A DNA stretch of 64,000 nt from Pontederia crassipes. Its lineage: Eukaryota > Streptophyta > Magnoliopsida > Commelinales > Pontederiaceae. Made by a program: the position numbers and the translations under genes. Positions 24,701-35,940 of the stretch are shown here, piece after piece (position 1 is the first letter of the stretch; every line of letters begins with the position of its first letter). Location of the stretch: positions 24,804,157-24,868,156 of the forward strand of contig CM060192.1 in assembly GCA_030549335.1 (NCBI GenBank), given 5' to 3'. The notes beneath the pieces are model-generated. The model had not been told where the DNA came from and did not search any database. It saw only the letters and a list, made by a program, of their open reading frames with translations.

Positions 24701-26194
24701 TAACAACATTGGATCAAACAATTGCCATTCTTCCTAAGGCATTTGTTTGAAGGAAAATAATTTGGATAAACATTTTCCTGGAAAATTAATTTTCCAGTGT
24801 TTGGTTGGTTATTAGAAAAACTATTGATTTTCTTTCTTCTTTTGTTGCTGAAGAAAGGAGAAAGATGAAGGCAGTCAGCCCCCTCCCTTTGTCCTAGAGA
24901 ATAAGAGGGGCAGCCTGCAGCCTCCTGACTAACTGGCTAGAGGAGAAGAAAGGTGGAGAGGGAAGCCCCCTACCTGTCTCATCACTGAACAAAAAGGGGG
25001 GAGGATGCTGCCCCCTGCTTCCCCCTTCCATCGTTGGTGGAGAAGAAGAGGAGGGTAGCCCCTCTTTCCTCGATCACATGAAAGAAACGGTTGGGGACAT
25101 CCTCCAGAGAAGAGAGTTCACTGGACAAGATTGCCAGAAGAGAGGCCACTGGAGAAAAGAGGTTTCACCAGAGAAGAGAGCTCGCAAGAGAAAAGATGGT
25201 TCATGGAGAAGAAAGGGGAGGGTGGGGCTTCTGCTTTGGGAAAAAATATTCACCTGTTTCAAAGGTGTAGACATTTTTCCCCCAAAAGCAAAGGAAGAGA
25301 TTTTGCATAGCCTAAGGAACCAACAGACCTAAAACTATTTGCATATATTTTCCCATGTAAGTAGTATCCAAGATTCACGGGCCAATACTATCAATGAAAG
25401 CCGTTAGGAATCGAAGTTCATACTGCCCCGGACAAGGAAAATATTCTCATGATAACAAAAAAAAGCATCTGCTGCAGCCAATATGATTACATTGTACGCA
25501 TAAAACTTAAATAACACCTATCACATATAGTCCACACACAAGCAAATGATTCTGCAAACAAATCTAACGCCAAAAATCTTAGTATCAACAACTCAGGCTA
25601 CACAACTAATGCTAGGCAACTACCAATGGAAGTAATTACATGCAAAGGAAATTTACACACAAAAGCAACCTAAAACCCCAAAATTGATCAGTAACTTCAG
25701 CTCATTGTCAATATATAGTCGCTTCGAAACCCTATAATTGAAAAAAAATGAATAAAATAATGAAAGACATATGTTGATCGAGCACTCTCGATTGCACCAA
25801 AATCCAACATTCTCAATACTAGAAATCGGTAACTAGATTCACTTCTTTCAGCAAAATCTCCAACGATCGCAACGAATCGGAGATCGCGAGGAGTCAACAC
25901 AACTCTTTAAAGTTTGAAATGAGTCCACGCATAACAGATCACTATATAGATACCTCCGGTAGGGAAAACAAATGAAAATGCACTCAGAAATTCCCAAAAC
26001 TTCGTCTAATCGAGCCGATCGGGCAAAAAAAAAACTCAAATGAAACGTTTGGACCCAGATGTTTCCATCCGATTCACCCAAAAGAAAATCGAAAAAAAAA
26101 ACTGGAACCGAAAATAGTAAAAAACAACAAACAATCAAACGATCGAAGTATCAATCGGTTGAGAAGAACTCACGTAAGATCGGAGGAAAGCCAT
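18135..26194 (-). CDS. Actin-depolymerizing factor (ADF6-like)
   Basis: Three exons on the minus strand: 26174-26194 (7 codons), 20710-20975 (88 codons plus TG) and 18135-18285 (G plus 49 codons and stop), giving 145 aa. Junctions are TAC|GTGAGT, TTTCAG|TCA, GCATG|GTGAGT and TATCAG|G, the last rebuilding Trp. ADF/cofilin proteins bind G- and F-actin and sever or depolymerise filaments. Visible are the N-terminal [11 protein letters not shown] segment, [37 protein letters not shown], the actin-binding helix [21 protein letters not shown] and the C-terminal [11 protein letters not shown]. Length and the [12 protein letters not shown] stretch resemble Arabidopsis ADF6 (146 aa). Exon 1 is inferred from phase, donor quality and resemblance to the ADF6 N-terminus; many plant ADFs have exon 1 consisting only of ATG. 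Intron 1 is 5.2 kb and intron 2 is 2.4 kb, both inflated by transposons. Confidence 0.9.
18611..19110. mobile_element. Possible hAT-like remnant in ADF intron 2
   Basis: CAGTGTTGTAAAATCCGG at 18611 resembles a hAT terminal repeat and is followed by AT-rich DNA. The matching right terminus (ending ..ACAACACTG) and an 8-bp target duplication were not found, so only the left end is supported. Confidence 0.35.
18758..18783. repeat. (AT)n microsatellite
   Basis: Uninterrupted TA repeat within ADF intron 2. Confidence 0.85.
19536..20351. mobile_element. MITE with ~70-bp terminal inverted repeats
   Basis: The left end GGGTGCCCTTAATTCCACTC and the reverse complement of the right end GGGTGCCCTTAATGCCACTC align for about 70 bases, including CACTCCAAACYCACCATT and TACCCTT. 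The 816-bp element lacks coding sequence and is AT-rich. Flanks are (AT)n on both sides, so a target duplication of about 8-9 bp is compatible but not diagnostic. GGG ends and long arms suggest a Mutator-like MITE. It lies in ADF intron 2. Confidence 0.8.
21993..22166 (+). mobile_element. Short RTE-tailed non-autonomous element, copy 2
   Basis: It starts ACTCCGCCTATGTTTTATAG and ends ACCTAGTGGGATAAG..(GTT)n. A perfect 16-bp target duplication GAAACCTTAAAATCCA flanks it (21977-21992 and 22167-22182). It is 174 bp, non-coding, and shares 5' start and 3' tail with the copy at 9545-9740. It lies in ADF intron 1. Confidence 0.9.
22727..23946. mobile_element. Nested hAT-type element with CTATGNTGNACGGGTACGG termini
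   Basis: Left end CTATGATGCACGGGTACGG, right end (reverse complement) CTATGTTGTACGGGTACGG, and a perfect 8-bp target duplication ATTACATG (22719-22726 and 23947-23954). Subterminal regions are packed with GGGTACG direct and inverted repeats, possible transposase-binding sites. It lies wholly inside the 22483-24711 hAT element and itself holds a LINE fragment. Confidence 0.88.
23360..23798 (+). mobile_element. 5'-truncated RTE LINE fragment
   Basis: This 439-bp copy of the C-terminal reverse-transcriptase ORF (from [17 protein letters not shown] onward) ends in CACCTAGTGGGATAAG and a (GTT)n tail. The target duplication TATTATTTTTTCAAA (23345-23359) recurs at 23799-23814 with one extra T. It is the innermost insertion of the nest in ADF intron 1. 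Confidence 0.9.
24720..26173. other. Upstream part of ADF intron 1
   Basis: Non-coding intron DNA. A segment around 24840-25260 is GA/CT-rich with frames that do not resemble known proteins; it may be another old insertion, but no termini were identified. Confidence 0.5.
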
Positions 26195-26269
26195 TGGATC
26201 AACCGGTGTGCGAAGCGAAGAAGATTTGCTCACATACCAATCTTTTATCCTCTTTAAAAAGAGAAAAGA

Positions 26270-27266
26270 GGCGTCTTACTCTGACGGAACCAGAGAGGAA
26301 AAAAAAAAGAAGTGGAGGGGAAGCAGATGATCTGATGCTGAGGACTCTGCGCCAAAGAAATAAAGAAAGAATAAATACATAAAAGCGTAAAAAGAAAGAT
26401 TCCACCTTTAGGTGGTGCGAGTGCCCCCTTTTTTTTTTAGTTTCAACGAGCATTTTGGACCGTCCGATCAAAGGGTCCTACACTTCAAGAGTCGTGCACA
26501 GTCTGTTGCACGGCGCGTTGGATGTTTTTGACCGTCGGATCGTAGATTTATGGGCGCCCAAATGTGCTGTGGGTTCTTTTACAAGCTTTGGTTGCGTGTT
26601 GGAAAACTTGGAGCGCATCCGAGTTGACCAAATTTGTGATCGGATAATACTCACCGTCCGATCGTGCAAGAATTGGTGCCTTAAGATCTGAGCCTAAATG
26701 ATTACTTGGCGGCAGGTGGCGCTCCAAATAGCTAGTTGTCCGGTTGGACGGTGGATATGATCGCTTTAATAATTGTGTTTGGAGAGCACAAAAGTTGGAT
26801 CGTTTCGGGGTCCACCGTAACCACCGTCCGATCAAAGACCAAGTATGGGCGGTGGATTTGCGCGTCGTCTTGTTCCGAATGACGTCTCGGGCCATCTCAT
26901 TTGATTCTGATAGGTAAAAAAGATTAATGGGCTTTGAGAATTGTATCTACGTAGATTGGGCCAGGTCAAATTTGAGCGCCACACGCGAACTAAAGTGCTT
27001 GGCATCCACGAAGCAAACACGATCCGTTCCATTTTCTTATTTTCAAAAGGGAATTGTCAATGCGACCAATATTAAAAATTCGTTCATAGAATGTCTAAAC
27101 ACAAGAACACTTCCGTTTTATCATTTTCTATTGATTTTTTATATACACAATACTAATTCAATTCAATACTATATACAACTAAAACTTATTAATAGAAATA
27201 ATATATGATAAAAAAATATTATTAAAACAAAATATATGAATTATTTCACATATTAATGATACTAAC
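26270..27266. other. Region upstream of the ADF gene
   Basis: No gene is seen. ACCGTCCGATC or close variants recur here in both orientations (for example near 26459, 26533, 26652 and 26825). The ADF promoter must lie at the left edge of this stretch, but no clear TATA box could be chosen. Confidence 0.4.
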
Positions 27267-27271
27267 AAAAT

Positions 27272-27692
27272 TATTGGAGTTAATTAGGTGGAACCTAATT
27301 CTGAACTTAACTAATTTATTGTTAGTTATGATAGGAAGAATTTGTAAGATTGAGTGATTATCATAATCAACTTATTTATTAGATACGGAGTTATGGAGAA
27401 TCAGGATAAGAAATGCAGTTATCATGAGGTGTTACTTAAGGCACATATTTAGTAGCGGCTATGTACCATATATTATGAAAATTTGGATAATATTTGTAAC
27501 TAAAAAGTTAAGACATCTGAATAGAGTGAAACTTTGTGACGATCGTGGACGTACGAGATAATCTTCGAATCACGTAAAATTTGTGTGTCTTTCTCCGTAT
27601 GTGATTTGTTGTTACACTTTCACTATTTGTTCATCTATTTCTCCTAGACATCGGTATCAATGATTTGTTAGTATCGAAGATATTCCGTAACA
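27272..27692 (+). repeat. Copia 5' LTR
   Basis: 421 bp, beginning TATTGGAGTTAATTAGG (the TG start mutated to TA) and ending TATTCCGTAACA. Shared blocks with the 3' LTR include AAGTTAAGACATCTGAATAG. Confidence 0.88.
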
Positions 27693-27694
27693 AC

Positions 27695-27706
27695 TGGTAT
27701 CAAAAC
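27695..27706 (+). other. Primer-binding site of the Copia element
   Basis: TGGTATCAAAAC is a one- or two-base variant of the initiator tRNA-Met primer site, placed directly after the 5' LTR. Confidence 0.7.
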
Positions 27707-28500
27707 TTCGACGAGTAGTTCGTGGGTAGTGGGAGCGATGGCGACAGATGACAAAAATGTGAAGATCGAGAAATTCGATGATAGAGACTCCGAGTTTTAG
27801 AAGATACACATTGAGGATTATCTGTATTAGAAAAAATTGCACTGACCTCTCTCTAGGGAAAGCCTGAGGCGACAAGCGACGCGGAATGTGCGTTCTTCGA
27901 TCGGTAGACGCTTTGTGTTATCAGGTTGATGTTGGCACGGAATGTAGTCTTTAACATCGTGAATGAGAAGACCACGATGAGTTTGATAAAGGCGTTATTA
28001 AACATGTACGAGAAGTCATATGCAACAAATAAGATATATTTGATGAGAAGGTTATTCAACCTGGAGATGTGTGAAGGAGCTTCAGTCGCGGATTATATCA
28101 ATGAATTCAACATTATCATTACACAGTTGAATTCGACGAGTATTACTTTTGATGATGAAGTGAAGGCTTTGATTTTGTTTTGATCTTTCTTGATTTTGTC
28201 ATCGTTGTTGTGTTCTTTCCCTGCCCTCTGCATTCAATGCCAAGCTTGAAGTTTTTCTTAATTTTCTCCTGCGAACGTCTTCGTTCAAAATCAGATCTCC
28301 AATATCATCGAGCTTCAACTTCGTTGAACCAGAAGGACGGTTGACTGTCGTTATAGTTGCACCCCAACTTTTTGGCAAAGAATTTCGCATGCTAAAATTA
28401 CGGAAAGAAATGTCACCTGAAAAAGAATTGCAGAACACTTAAGAAGAAAAGCAATGAAGAGTCGATGAATGTTGTTACAGTAGAAGTTTCAGATGCATTG

Positions 28501-31500
28501 TGTCATGACCCCAATTTAACCCGCGAGTTAAAATAGAGTTCACGACTCATTACAGACGATCAAATACAATTATGAAAAAAATTTGCGAAAACATGATGTA
28601 ATTTAATCTCCTTTTATAACATAAGAGTAAAAGTATATCATTAAATAAAATATACAATATGTGTTCATTTCAGAGCAAACTGATACACCTTAAGTCGTAC
28701 ATTTGACAAAATGACTTTATTTTCAATACAACTTATTTTGACATAAGTAATAAACACGACTAGTTCTCTTGACATCTTAATAAAAAGAAACGAGAGACAT
28801 AAATTCTCTCATGTTATAAAATCTTTTTACGACTATCACCTCGCACGATCCCCAATGAGCTATATGAATCTGAAAAATATTAGAAACAACACTATGAGAA
28901 AAAATAGTTCAATAAGTTAATAACTCATAAGCTATGTGTTATCAACTAATAAATTCGAGGAAACATAAAAATACAAGCATTAATCATAATATCAAAATCA
29001 GTATTTTCATACATTTAATAAATACATATATAACATTCCAATCGAAATCATCCCACTTAATTCATAATCATTGTCATTTAACTATATCAAACATGTGTAT
29101 GCAATGCAACACTCTCATATGTATGCATGGATCACCAACTGACCAGTGGTCGGTAGGTGGACTTGTGGCTCCCATCGCGATCAGCGATGTAGCACTTAGT
29201 TCCATTCTATCTCATCTCTTTCGAGGAACAAATCATATAATGATAGGTGGACTCTAGAGGTGACCCCTACGGATTCTAGAGGTGGCCCCCATCGTGACTA
29301 CTCACGATGTGGCATTTAGCTCCAGCTTATATCATTTTATTATTGGGGAACAAAATGATGGATTGGACTCTAGAGGTGGCTTTCATAGTGATCAGCGATG
29401 TAGTACTTAGCTCCAATCATCAAACATGCATTGCATGCAGATGCATATTCATGATTCATCATATAACAATTATATCTTGAATATAAAAAGATGAATCATA
29501 TCAAATACCATTTCAAACTGAACAAGATTGCACTTCTCATAACCCCATTCATATCATATCATATATGATTTTCAAATGTACAATCATACAATCATTCAGA
29601 TATACTTTTCACAATTGCATTTCTCGAAATCAATTCATAACATTTCAAAATATATTCAATACATTTAATAATCGATGTCACACTGAATTCAAAAGTGATA
29701 AAAACATAAAGTAGGAGTAATCAACTTACCTATAAGAACTACCAAAAGGTTTTTTCATTCCATTTTCACTATTTTACTCTTCTACTCATAATACAATAAT
29801 AATAAGAACACATCACTTCTATAATCTAAATACCAACCTATCACACATGAAACATAATTAATTGAAAAAGTACATGACCCTTAAGTACTTACTTTCATAA
29901 CTTAAGTAACTATTGAACATAAAGATTGACCTAATATTATGACAGATTGCACACATAGTAAAGAAAATCCATATCTTCTGATATACATAATCAAATGACA
30001 TCGTTATAATTTTTTTTAGTTCCATATTACAGAGACATTAATCTGTAAAAGTTTTAGAACTTGTTCCATTATGATTTGTTCTCATAAAAATCAACATTCA
30101 ACATAACTTTTATGTTATTTTTATGTTCTGACAGACTGAGTGATCTTACTTTTATAATTTATATAAAATAATGAATATTACCTTTCTGGTAATTTTAATT
30201 TTTCCAAATAGTAGACATACTAGCGTGCAACTCATAAAATTACTTGAATTTATATCTATTTGTACTACACACAATAAATTTAACCAATACTAACATAATC
30301 TGTTATAAGTTCCATCTTGACAGACTGAGTAAGGCTTGGTAAAATATTTATAACTTTCAGTATACATAAAATTTTATAGTGATTCCAATTTTTAATGAAA
30401 CATAACATCAATGTATATAACACCCTAAATTATCAAATAATTACATGATATATTTGATTTAATACATAATTTACAAATTCAAGTAACAGTTTCGACCGAC
30501 AGAGTGATAGTATCTTAAAGATAAGAGCATAACTTTCTGTACAGAAATTATATTAATTGATTTCAAAGCTCAATGAAAGTAGACTCATAGAGGATCAATC
30601 ATATGAAATTTCATAATTTTTGGAGTACCCTAAATTATGCAAATCATCGACTAAACTTTTGGGAATGATTTAATTATACATAGAGTTTATTCTTCTTCCT
30701 CATGAAAACTTGAGTTTAACGCCTTAATTAAAAAAATCAGGGAAGGGCAAGATAGAGAGATTCAGAGGAACCCTAATTAGAGAATTATGTAATTAATGTT
30801 GATAGAAGAATTAGAAGTATGAACATACCATAAGTTAAAAATGTAATTCCTTCTTCTTTCTCCAATTTCCTTCACTAGAAGCACATGATCCTTTGCTTTC
30901 ACTTGGAATTTCAGATGGGGGGATAAAATGATAGCAATATATGTTAAAGCATACAAGGGTTGTAAGATAAGACAGGAGAAACTGACCTTTGAAGTCGGCC
31001 AACATGGGAGTTATGAATTTGGCCTTGTAGTTGACAATATTTACTTAAGACATTTACTTGCCTTTTTCCTTTTATTTATTTATTTATTCATTTACTTAAA
31101 ACATTACATGTAAATAAGAAACTACCCTTCATTTAGATTCAAATAAAATATTTATAAAAATAAATAAGCAAGGAATCAAAAGCTAATTTTTTTGTCCGAA
31201 GAACAAAAATTGCGATTTTCCAAATTTTCCGATTTTACATCTATGTTTTACCTAAATAAAATACCTTCTAAAAATTGTTAAAAATCAAATCTATAATACT
31301 TTGATATATATGAATAATTATTGGGACTTTAATTTTCTTAATTCTAATATTTTCAAAGATCATATTTTCATGCCTTGAACAAATTTTCGTTAAATTTCAG
31401 TGCTCCAACACTATGAGTTATAACTCATGCCTTAACACATATATAAATTTTCTTATCAATAATATGATATAATATTAACCCATATAATTACATGTGAATT

Positions 31501-31517
31501 AAATTTGAGATATTACA
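28501..31517. repeat. Solo-LTR-like insertion (~3.0 kb) inside the Copia element
   Basis: It starts TGTCATGACCCC and ends GATATTACA, giving TG..CA ends. Flanking pentamers are CATTG (28496-28500) and CATTA (31518-31522), a target duplication with one change. Removing it rejoins the Copia frame without a break (..VSDAL/ALSVDSSIEYW..), which fixes both ends to the base. The interior is AT-rich with no coding region, so it is best read as a solo LTR of a large-LTR element. Confidence 0.8.
29150..29420. repeat. Three ~90-bp degenerate repeats
   Basis: Units share TAGGTGGACTCTAGAGGTGG-like text followed by CATCGYGA, CGATGTRGCAYTTAGCTCC and an ATCTCATC..GAGGAACAAA block. They lie inside the solo-LTR-like insertion. 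Confidence 0.65.
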
Positions 31518-33311
31518 CATTAGCTCTGAGTGTTGACAGTTCGATAGAATATTGGATTCTAGATTCTGAAGTTTCATATCATTCTACATCACAAAGGGAG
31601 TGTATGAAAAATTACACTACTGGTAATTTTGGCAAGGTTTATCTGGCATATGATAAAACCTTAGATATTGTGAGGAAGGGAAACGTGAATATTGTTATTG
31701 ACAATGGGACAACTTAGAAGCTGAAAGATGTTTGACATATAACGGGATTAAATAGAAATCTGATCTCGATTGAACAGCTTGACTCAGAAAGTTACACTAC
31801 GGTATTTGTATGTAACACTTGAAAAATCACCAAAGAAGTCATGGAGATCGCATGGGGCAGCAAGCTGGGTATTTTGTACAAGTCGTCGAACATGAAGATT
31901 ATTGCAACGGCTAATTCAGATGATATGTTTGATGTCTGGCATTGTAGACTTTGACATATGAGTGAAAAGAGGATGAAGTTAGTCGATGGTGGACTTTGTG
32001 AAGGTTGTGTGCTGGGAAAGTAGAAGAAAGTCACATTCGATAAAGTGCCAAGGAAGTCGAAGAGTAGCAAGTTGGAGCTTGTGCACACGGATGTGTGGAG
32101 GACCATCTCTAGTTTCGTTTTTCGACGGACCATTGTATTATGTGACATTTATCGACGATTATTTTAGAAAGATATGAGTTTATTTTTTGAAAAATAAATC
32201 TGAATAGTTCTACATTTTCAAGAAATGGAAAACGCAAGTAGAGAATGAAGCAGGCGTCAATATCAGATGTTTACGGTCTGACAATGATCATGAGTATGTG
32301 AACCATGAGATAGAAGAGTTCTGCGGGGAACATGGCATCAGGATGGAGATGACAATTCCAAAGACGCCACAACATAATGGAGTTGCTGAATGGATGAATA
32401 AGACATGGAATGAGCGTGCCAGGAAGAGCATGAGGATCCATGCAGGTCTATCGAAATCATTTTGAACAGATGTAGTGTACACAATGGCATACATGATCAA
32501 CCGCAAACCATCTGTATCATTGGAGAAAAAATAGGTAGAGGAGGTCCGGAGTGGTAAGGAGGTAGATCTTTCTCATCTGAGAATTTTTAGTTGCCTATCA
32601 TATGTACATATTGATTCTAAATGTAGAGATAAGTTAGATGCTAAGTGTAGGAAGTATCTCTTTATTGGTTATGATTTTGATGAATTTAGATATTGTTTCT
32701 AGGATAATGAAAACAAAAAAATTATCCAAAAAATAAACGTGGTGTTCCATGAAAAGATCATGTATAAATACAAGTGTATTATAGAACTGGTAATGCAGAA
32801 GAAAAAGGCAAAGCTCAAGTAGAACTTGAGGGCATTTCAGATGAAGATGTGGTCATATCCGAGAAGATTGTTCAGCAAAAGCCTAAGGTGACACAGGCTA
32901 GACTGAATACACCACCCCCTATCAGGAGATCAACTCAGAAGATAAGACCATCGGTGAGGTACTCTCCTTCTCAAAATTTCATATCGCTAACCGATGCTAA
33001 TAAACCAAAGTGTTTCAAAAAATTCTTGATGCTTGATTATTCGATCAAGTGGGACTTAGCAAAACAAGATGAAATTGATTCATTATACAATGATAAAATT
33101 TGAGTGCTGACAAAATTGCCTAAAGGTGAAAGGGCATTGCACAAGAAGTAGTTGTACAAGATCAAGGAAGAGTCAAGTGACGAGTATAGAAAATCGAGAT
33201 TCGGTGCAAACTCGAGTTCCCTCCAAAGTCAATTGCATGGAGGAGCCATCTAGAGTTCAAGCATAGCAGATGCAGTTCAATCTCAAAAGAATCAGTCTCC
33301 AAGTGGAAAAT

Positions 33312-33754
33312 TGTTGGAGTTAATTAGGTGAAACCTAATTCTGAGCCTAACTAATTTGTTGGTAGTTAGGATATGAATATTTTGTGAAATTGTAACTTCA
33401 TTGTAACCATAATCTGAATAGATTGAGTGGTTATCATAACTACCTTATTTGTTAGATATGGAGTTATGAAGAATGATGATAAGATATGCGATTATCCTAG
33501 GTTGTTACTCAACGCACAATAGTTATGTATCATATATTGTAAGGATTTAGGTAATGTTTGTAAGTGAAAAGTTAAGACATCTGAATAGAGTGAAACTCTA
33601 TAACGATCGTGAACGTAAAAGATAATCTTCGAACCACGTAAAATTCGTGTGTTTCTCCGTGTGTGATTTGTTATTACTCTTCCACTGTCTGTTCATCGAT
33701 TTCTTTCAAACATCGGTATCAACGATTTGTTAGTATCAAGAATATTCCACAATA
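33312..33754 (+). repeat. Copia 3' LTR
   Basis: 443 bp, beginning TGTTGGAGTTAATTAGG and ending TATTCCACAATA, preceded by a short purine tract (AAGTGGAAAA). Confidence 0.88.
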
Positions 33755-33912
33755 AAAATGATTAAGTTTAATTGATTATTTTATTATTAATTGATTATGT
33801 ATCTTATATTGATTTATAACAAACTATCCAATAATAACAACATGATTACAAATCTTAATTGTTTGATATTCTAAAATTATTGATATATGTAAATTTTCTA
33901 TGTCTTTTAGGA

Positions 33913-35940
33913 AAAGTTACACTAAATGTCCTCAAATTTTGACATTTGCTCAGCGATACTTTCCAACTTCACTTTGTAACACGAATGTCCTTCATCTTTT
34001 AACTCGTTTCACCCGGTGTCCTTCACTACAAGAAAAAGGATCTTTAATGACCAACTATTAATGTCGAGATAAAAAAAAATGGTCATATCAATAGTGGCAA
34101 GAAAAAATATGAACATTGTTAAACACATTATTAGCGAAAGAGAAAATTGCTCATCTCAAAAAAGTAAATTCGGGTCGTTAAAAGTGATTATTAATGATCA
34201 CTAATTTTTTTCATCATTAATTATTTATAAATTAAGATCAAGTAGGCATGCAATTAATATTTTATTTGGCTAGAACTAAACATTTCCCTTCACTAATTTC
34301 TTAGGCAACGTCAATAAATTAGTTTATGCGTTTAGTTAACTTAAAAAAAATTCAATAGAAAGGAAAAAAATTGTTATAAAATCTAATAGAAAAACTCAAA
34401 TTATTATTATTTTATAAATTTAAATGACATTAAATTAGGGGAAAAAATAAAAAAATGTATATAAAATAGTTTAACATTCATAAATTAAATAAATAGAAAA
34501 AAATAAAATTATTAAAAAAATTACAATAGAAAGTTACACTGTAATATAAAAAAGTAAAGACAAAATTTAGTTATTAATAAAGTATAACAAAAGAAACATA
34601 TGTACAAGTAAATAGTCCCACATTGAAGACACTAAGAAAGTGAAAGCAACACATCCTCTATAAATTGGGCTTCAAAAGTAGGCAATGGGCTAACATAAAT
34701 TTTGATTTAAAAATAAAATTTTTAACTTAACCGGTTCATTACCAATTTTGGCCGGTTCTATTCAGTTTTGGCCGGTTCTATTTAGTTTTTGACCGGTTTG
34801 AAATGGTTCAAAATGGTCCAATCTTCACTCTTGATTTAAGGGTGATTCAGGACTATTTTAGTGACCGGTTGATGGTCGGACCGGCCGATCCAGTCTGGTT
34901 GTGACAATATTGTTTTAATGATCGAATTATTTCTGGTCGTTGATGACTAATAATGATGGGATTACTAGTCATTGAAGATTATCAACGATAAAGATATTTC
35001 TAGTCATTAATGTATTTGATGACCAACTAAATGATCCTTATATAGTTTTAACGATCGAATTATTTATGGTTGTTGATGACTCTTAACGGCTGACACATTT
35101 AAGTCGTCATGATGATCTTTTAACGGTGGCATCTATAATGACGGGTGATGGCGGGAAATGCTGGTCGCTAATGACTATAATTTAAATATTAACGATAAGA
35201 TTTTTCTTCTCTAATGATGTGTTTTTTGTAGTGCTTGTTACCTACGTCATCGTTTTTCGGTCAAGGAGCTGAAGTGACGCTGACACACATTTTCTCTCAT
35301 CTCCACGTAAACATTGTAACATTGTGGTAATATTAAAAAATAAATAAAAAATGTCACGAGCAACCCTCCTTCTCTGACCGTTCTCGCCGGCGCCCCACGT
35401 CGAAGGAGGCAAAAGGTGTGGGGGGGGGGGGGAACCCCTGTCTGCGTGCGCCGTCGGAGCTTTGCGAGGGATGCCCCCCCCTTTTTGCATGCATGCAACA
35501 CCGACGCACGCATGCAAGCAGGGGGGGGTCCCCTCCGAGCTCTGGTGAGAGCGGGGGGTGACACTTGTCCTTTTCTTGCGTGTGTGCGTCGGTGATGCTG
35601 CGTCAGGCAAAAGGGGATCCTACGTGTGTCGTCAGTGCACACACACAAACAAAAGGGGGGGGGGGAGCGCCCCCAACTCCGACGGGTGAGGGGGCTCCGG
35701 TGCGTCGAAAAAGGAGGGTTGCCCCTCCAACGACGTGACATTTTTAATTTTTTATATATTGTCACGTCATTGCAATGTCTATGTGGAGAGAAGAGAAGTC
35801 ATTGAGTTAGTGCTACGTCAGCTCCGTGAGAGGGAGACGATCGTTCGCAGATAAGGAGGTCATCGGGTGAAACGAGTTAAAAGATGAAGGGTATTCATGT
35901 TACAAAGTGAAGTTAGAGGATATTTGGTATAATTTTTTCA
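33913..35940. mobile_element. Mutator-like long-TIR element with GC-rich interior
   Basis: Left arm (GAAAAGTTACACTAAATG.., with CTTCACTTTGTAACACGAATG and CATCTTTTAACTCGTTTCACC) matches the reverse complement of the right arm (ATTATACCAAATATCC.., CTTCACTTTGTAACATGAAT, CATCTTTTAACTCGTTTCACC). Arms exceed 200 bases when a nested CACTA element is removed from the left one. The interior 35380-35735 is strikingly G/C-rich with homopolymer G and C runs. No transposase is visible. A target duplication was not clear, so end positions are approximate. Confidence 0.75.
34024..35233. mobile_element. Non-autonomous CACTA element
   Basis: Ends are CACTACAAGAAAAA and, at the right, TTTTTTGTAGTG, with a 3-bp target duplication CTT (34021-34023 and 35234-35236). 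Subterminal DNA contains many TAATGAC/GTCATTA-type and GGCCGGTTCTAT repeats, as expected for En/Spm-type transposase binding. The 1210-bp element has no transposase. It sits inside the left arm of the Mutator-like element. Confidence 0.92.

Larger units (their letters stand above)
22483..24711. mobile_element. hAT-type element with CAATGTTGTYAAA termini
   Basis: The termini CAATGTTGTCAAA and, at the right, TTTAACAACATTG are inverted repeats. The 8-bp target duplication GATCAAAC (22475-22482 and 24712-24719) is perfect, diagnostic of hAT transposition. The interior is AT-rich with a GA-rich block near 24270-24350 and contains no transposase. A second hAT-type element is nested inside. The host site is ADF intron 1. 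Confidence 0.88.
27272..33754 (+). mobile_element. Decayed Copia-type LTR retrotransposon
   Basis: Matching LTRs (27272-27692 and 33312-33754) are flanked by a perfect 5-bp target duplication AAAAT (27267-27271 and 33755-33759). A TGGTATCAAAAC primer-binding-like site follows the left LTR. Broken frames between about 27737 and 28183 look like Copia gag (for example GASVADYINEFN). Frames from 31518 to 33110 show a protease-like WILDSEVSYHST segment, an integrase zinc-finger-like LWH..GCVLGK stretch, and integrase core motifs LVHTDVW and PQHNGVAEWMN. The frame then breaks just into the reverse-transcriptase region, so most RT and RNase H are missing. Many stop codons make it non-functional. A 3-kb element is inserted at 28501-31517. 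Confidence 0.9.

Noticed and set aside
33913..35940. 9-bp target duplication for this Mutator-like element
   Set aside because: Flanks GTCTTTTAG and ATATTTTTT do not match convincingly, so none is claimed.
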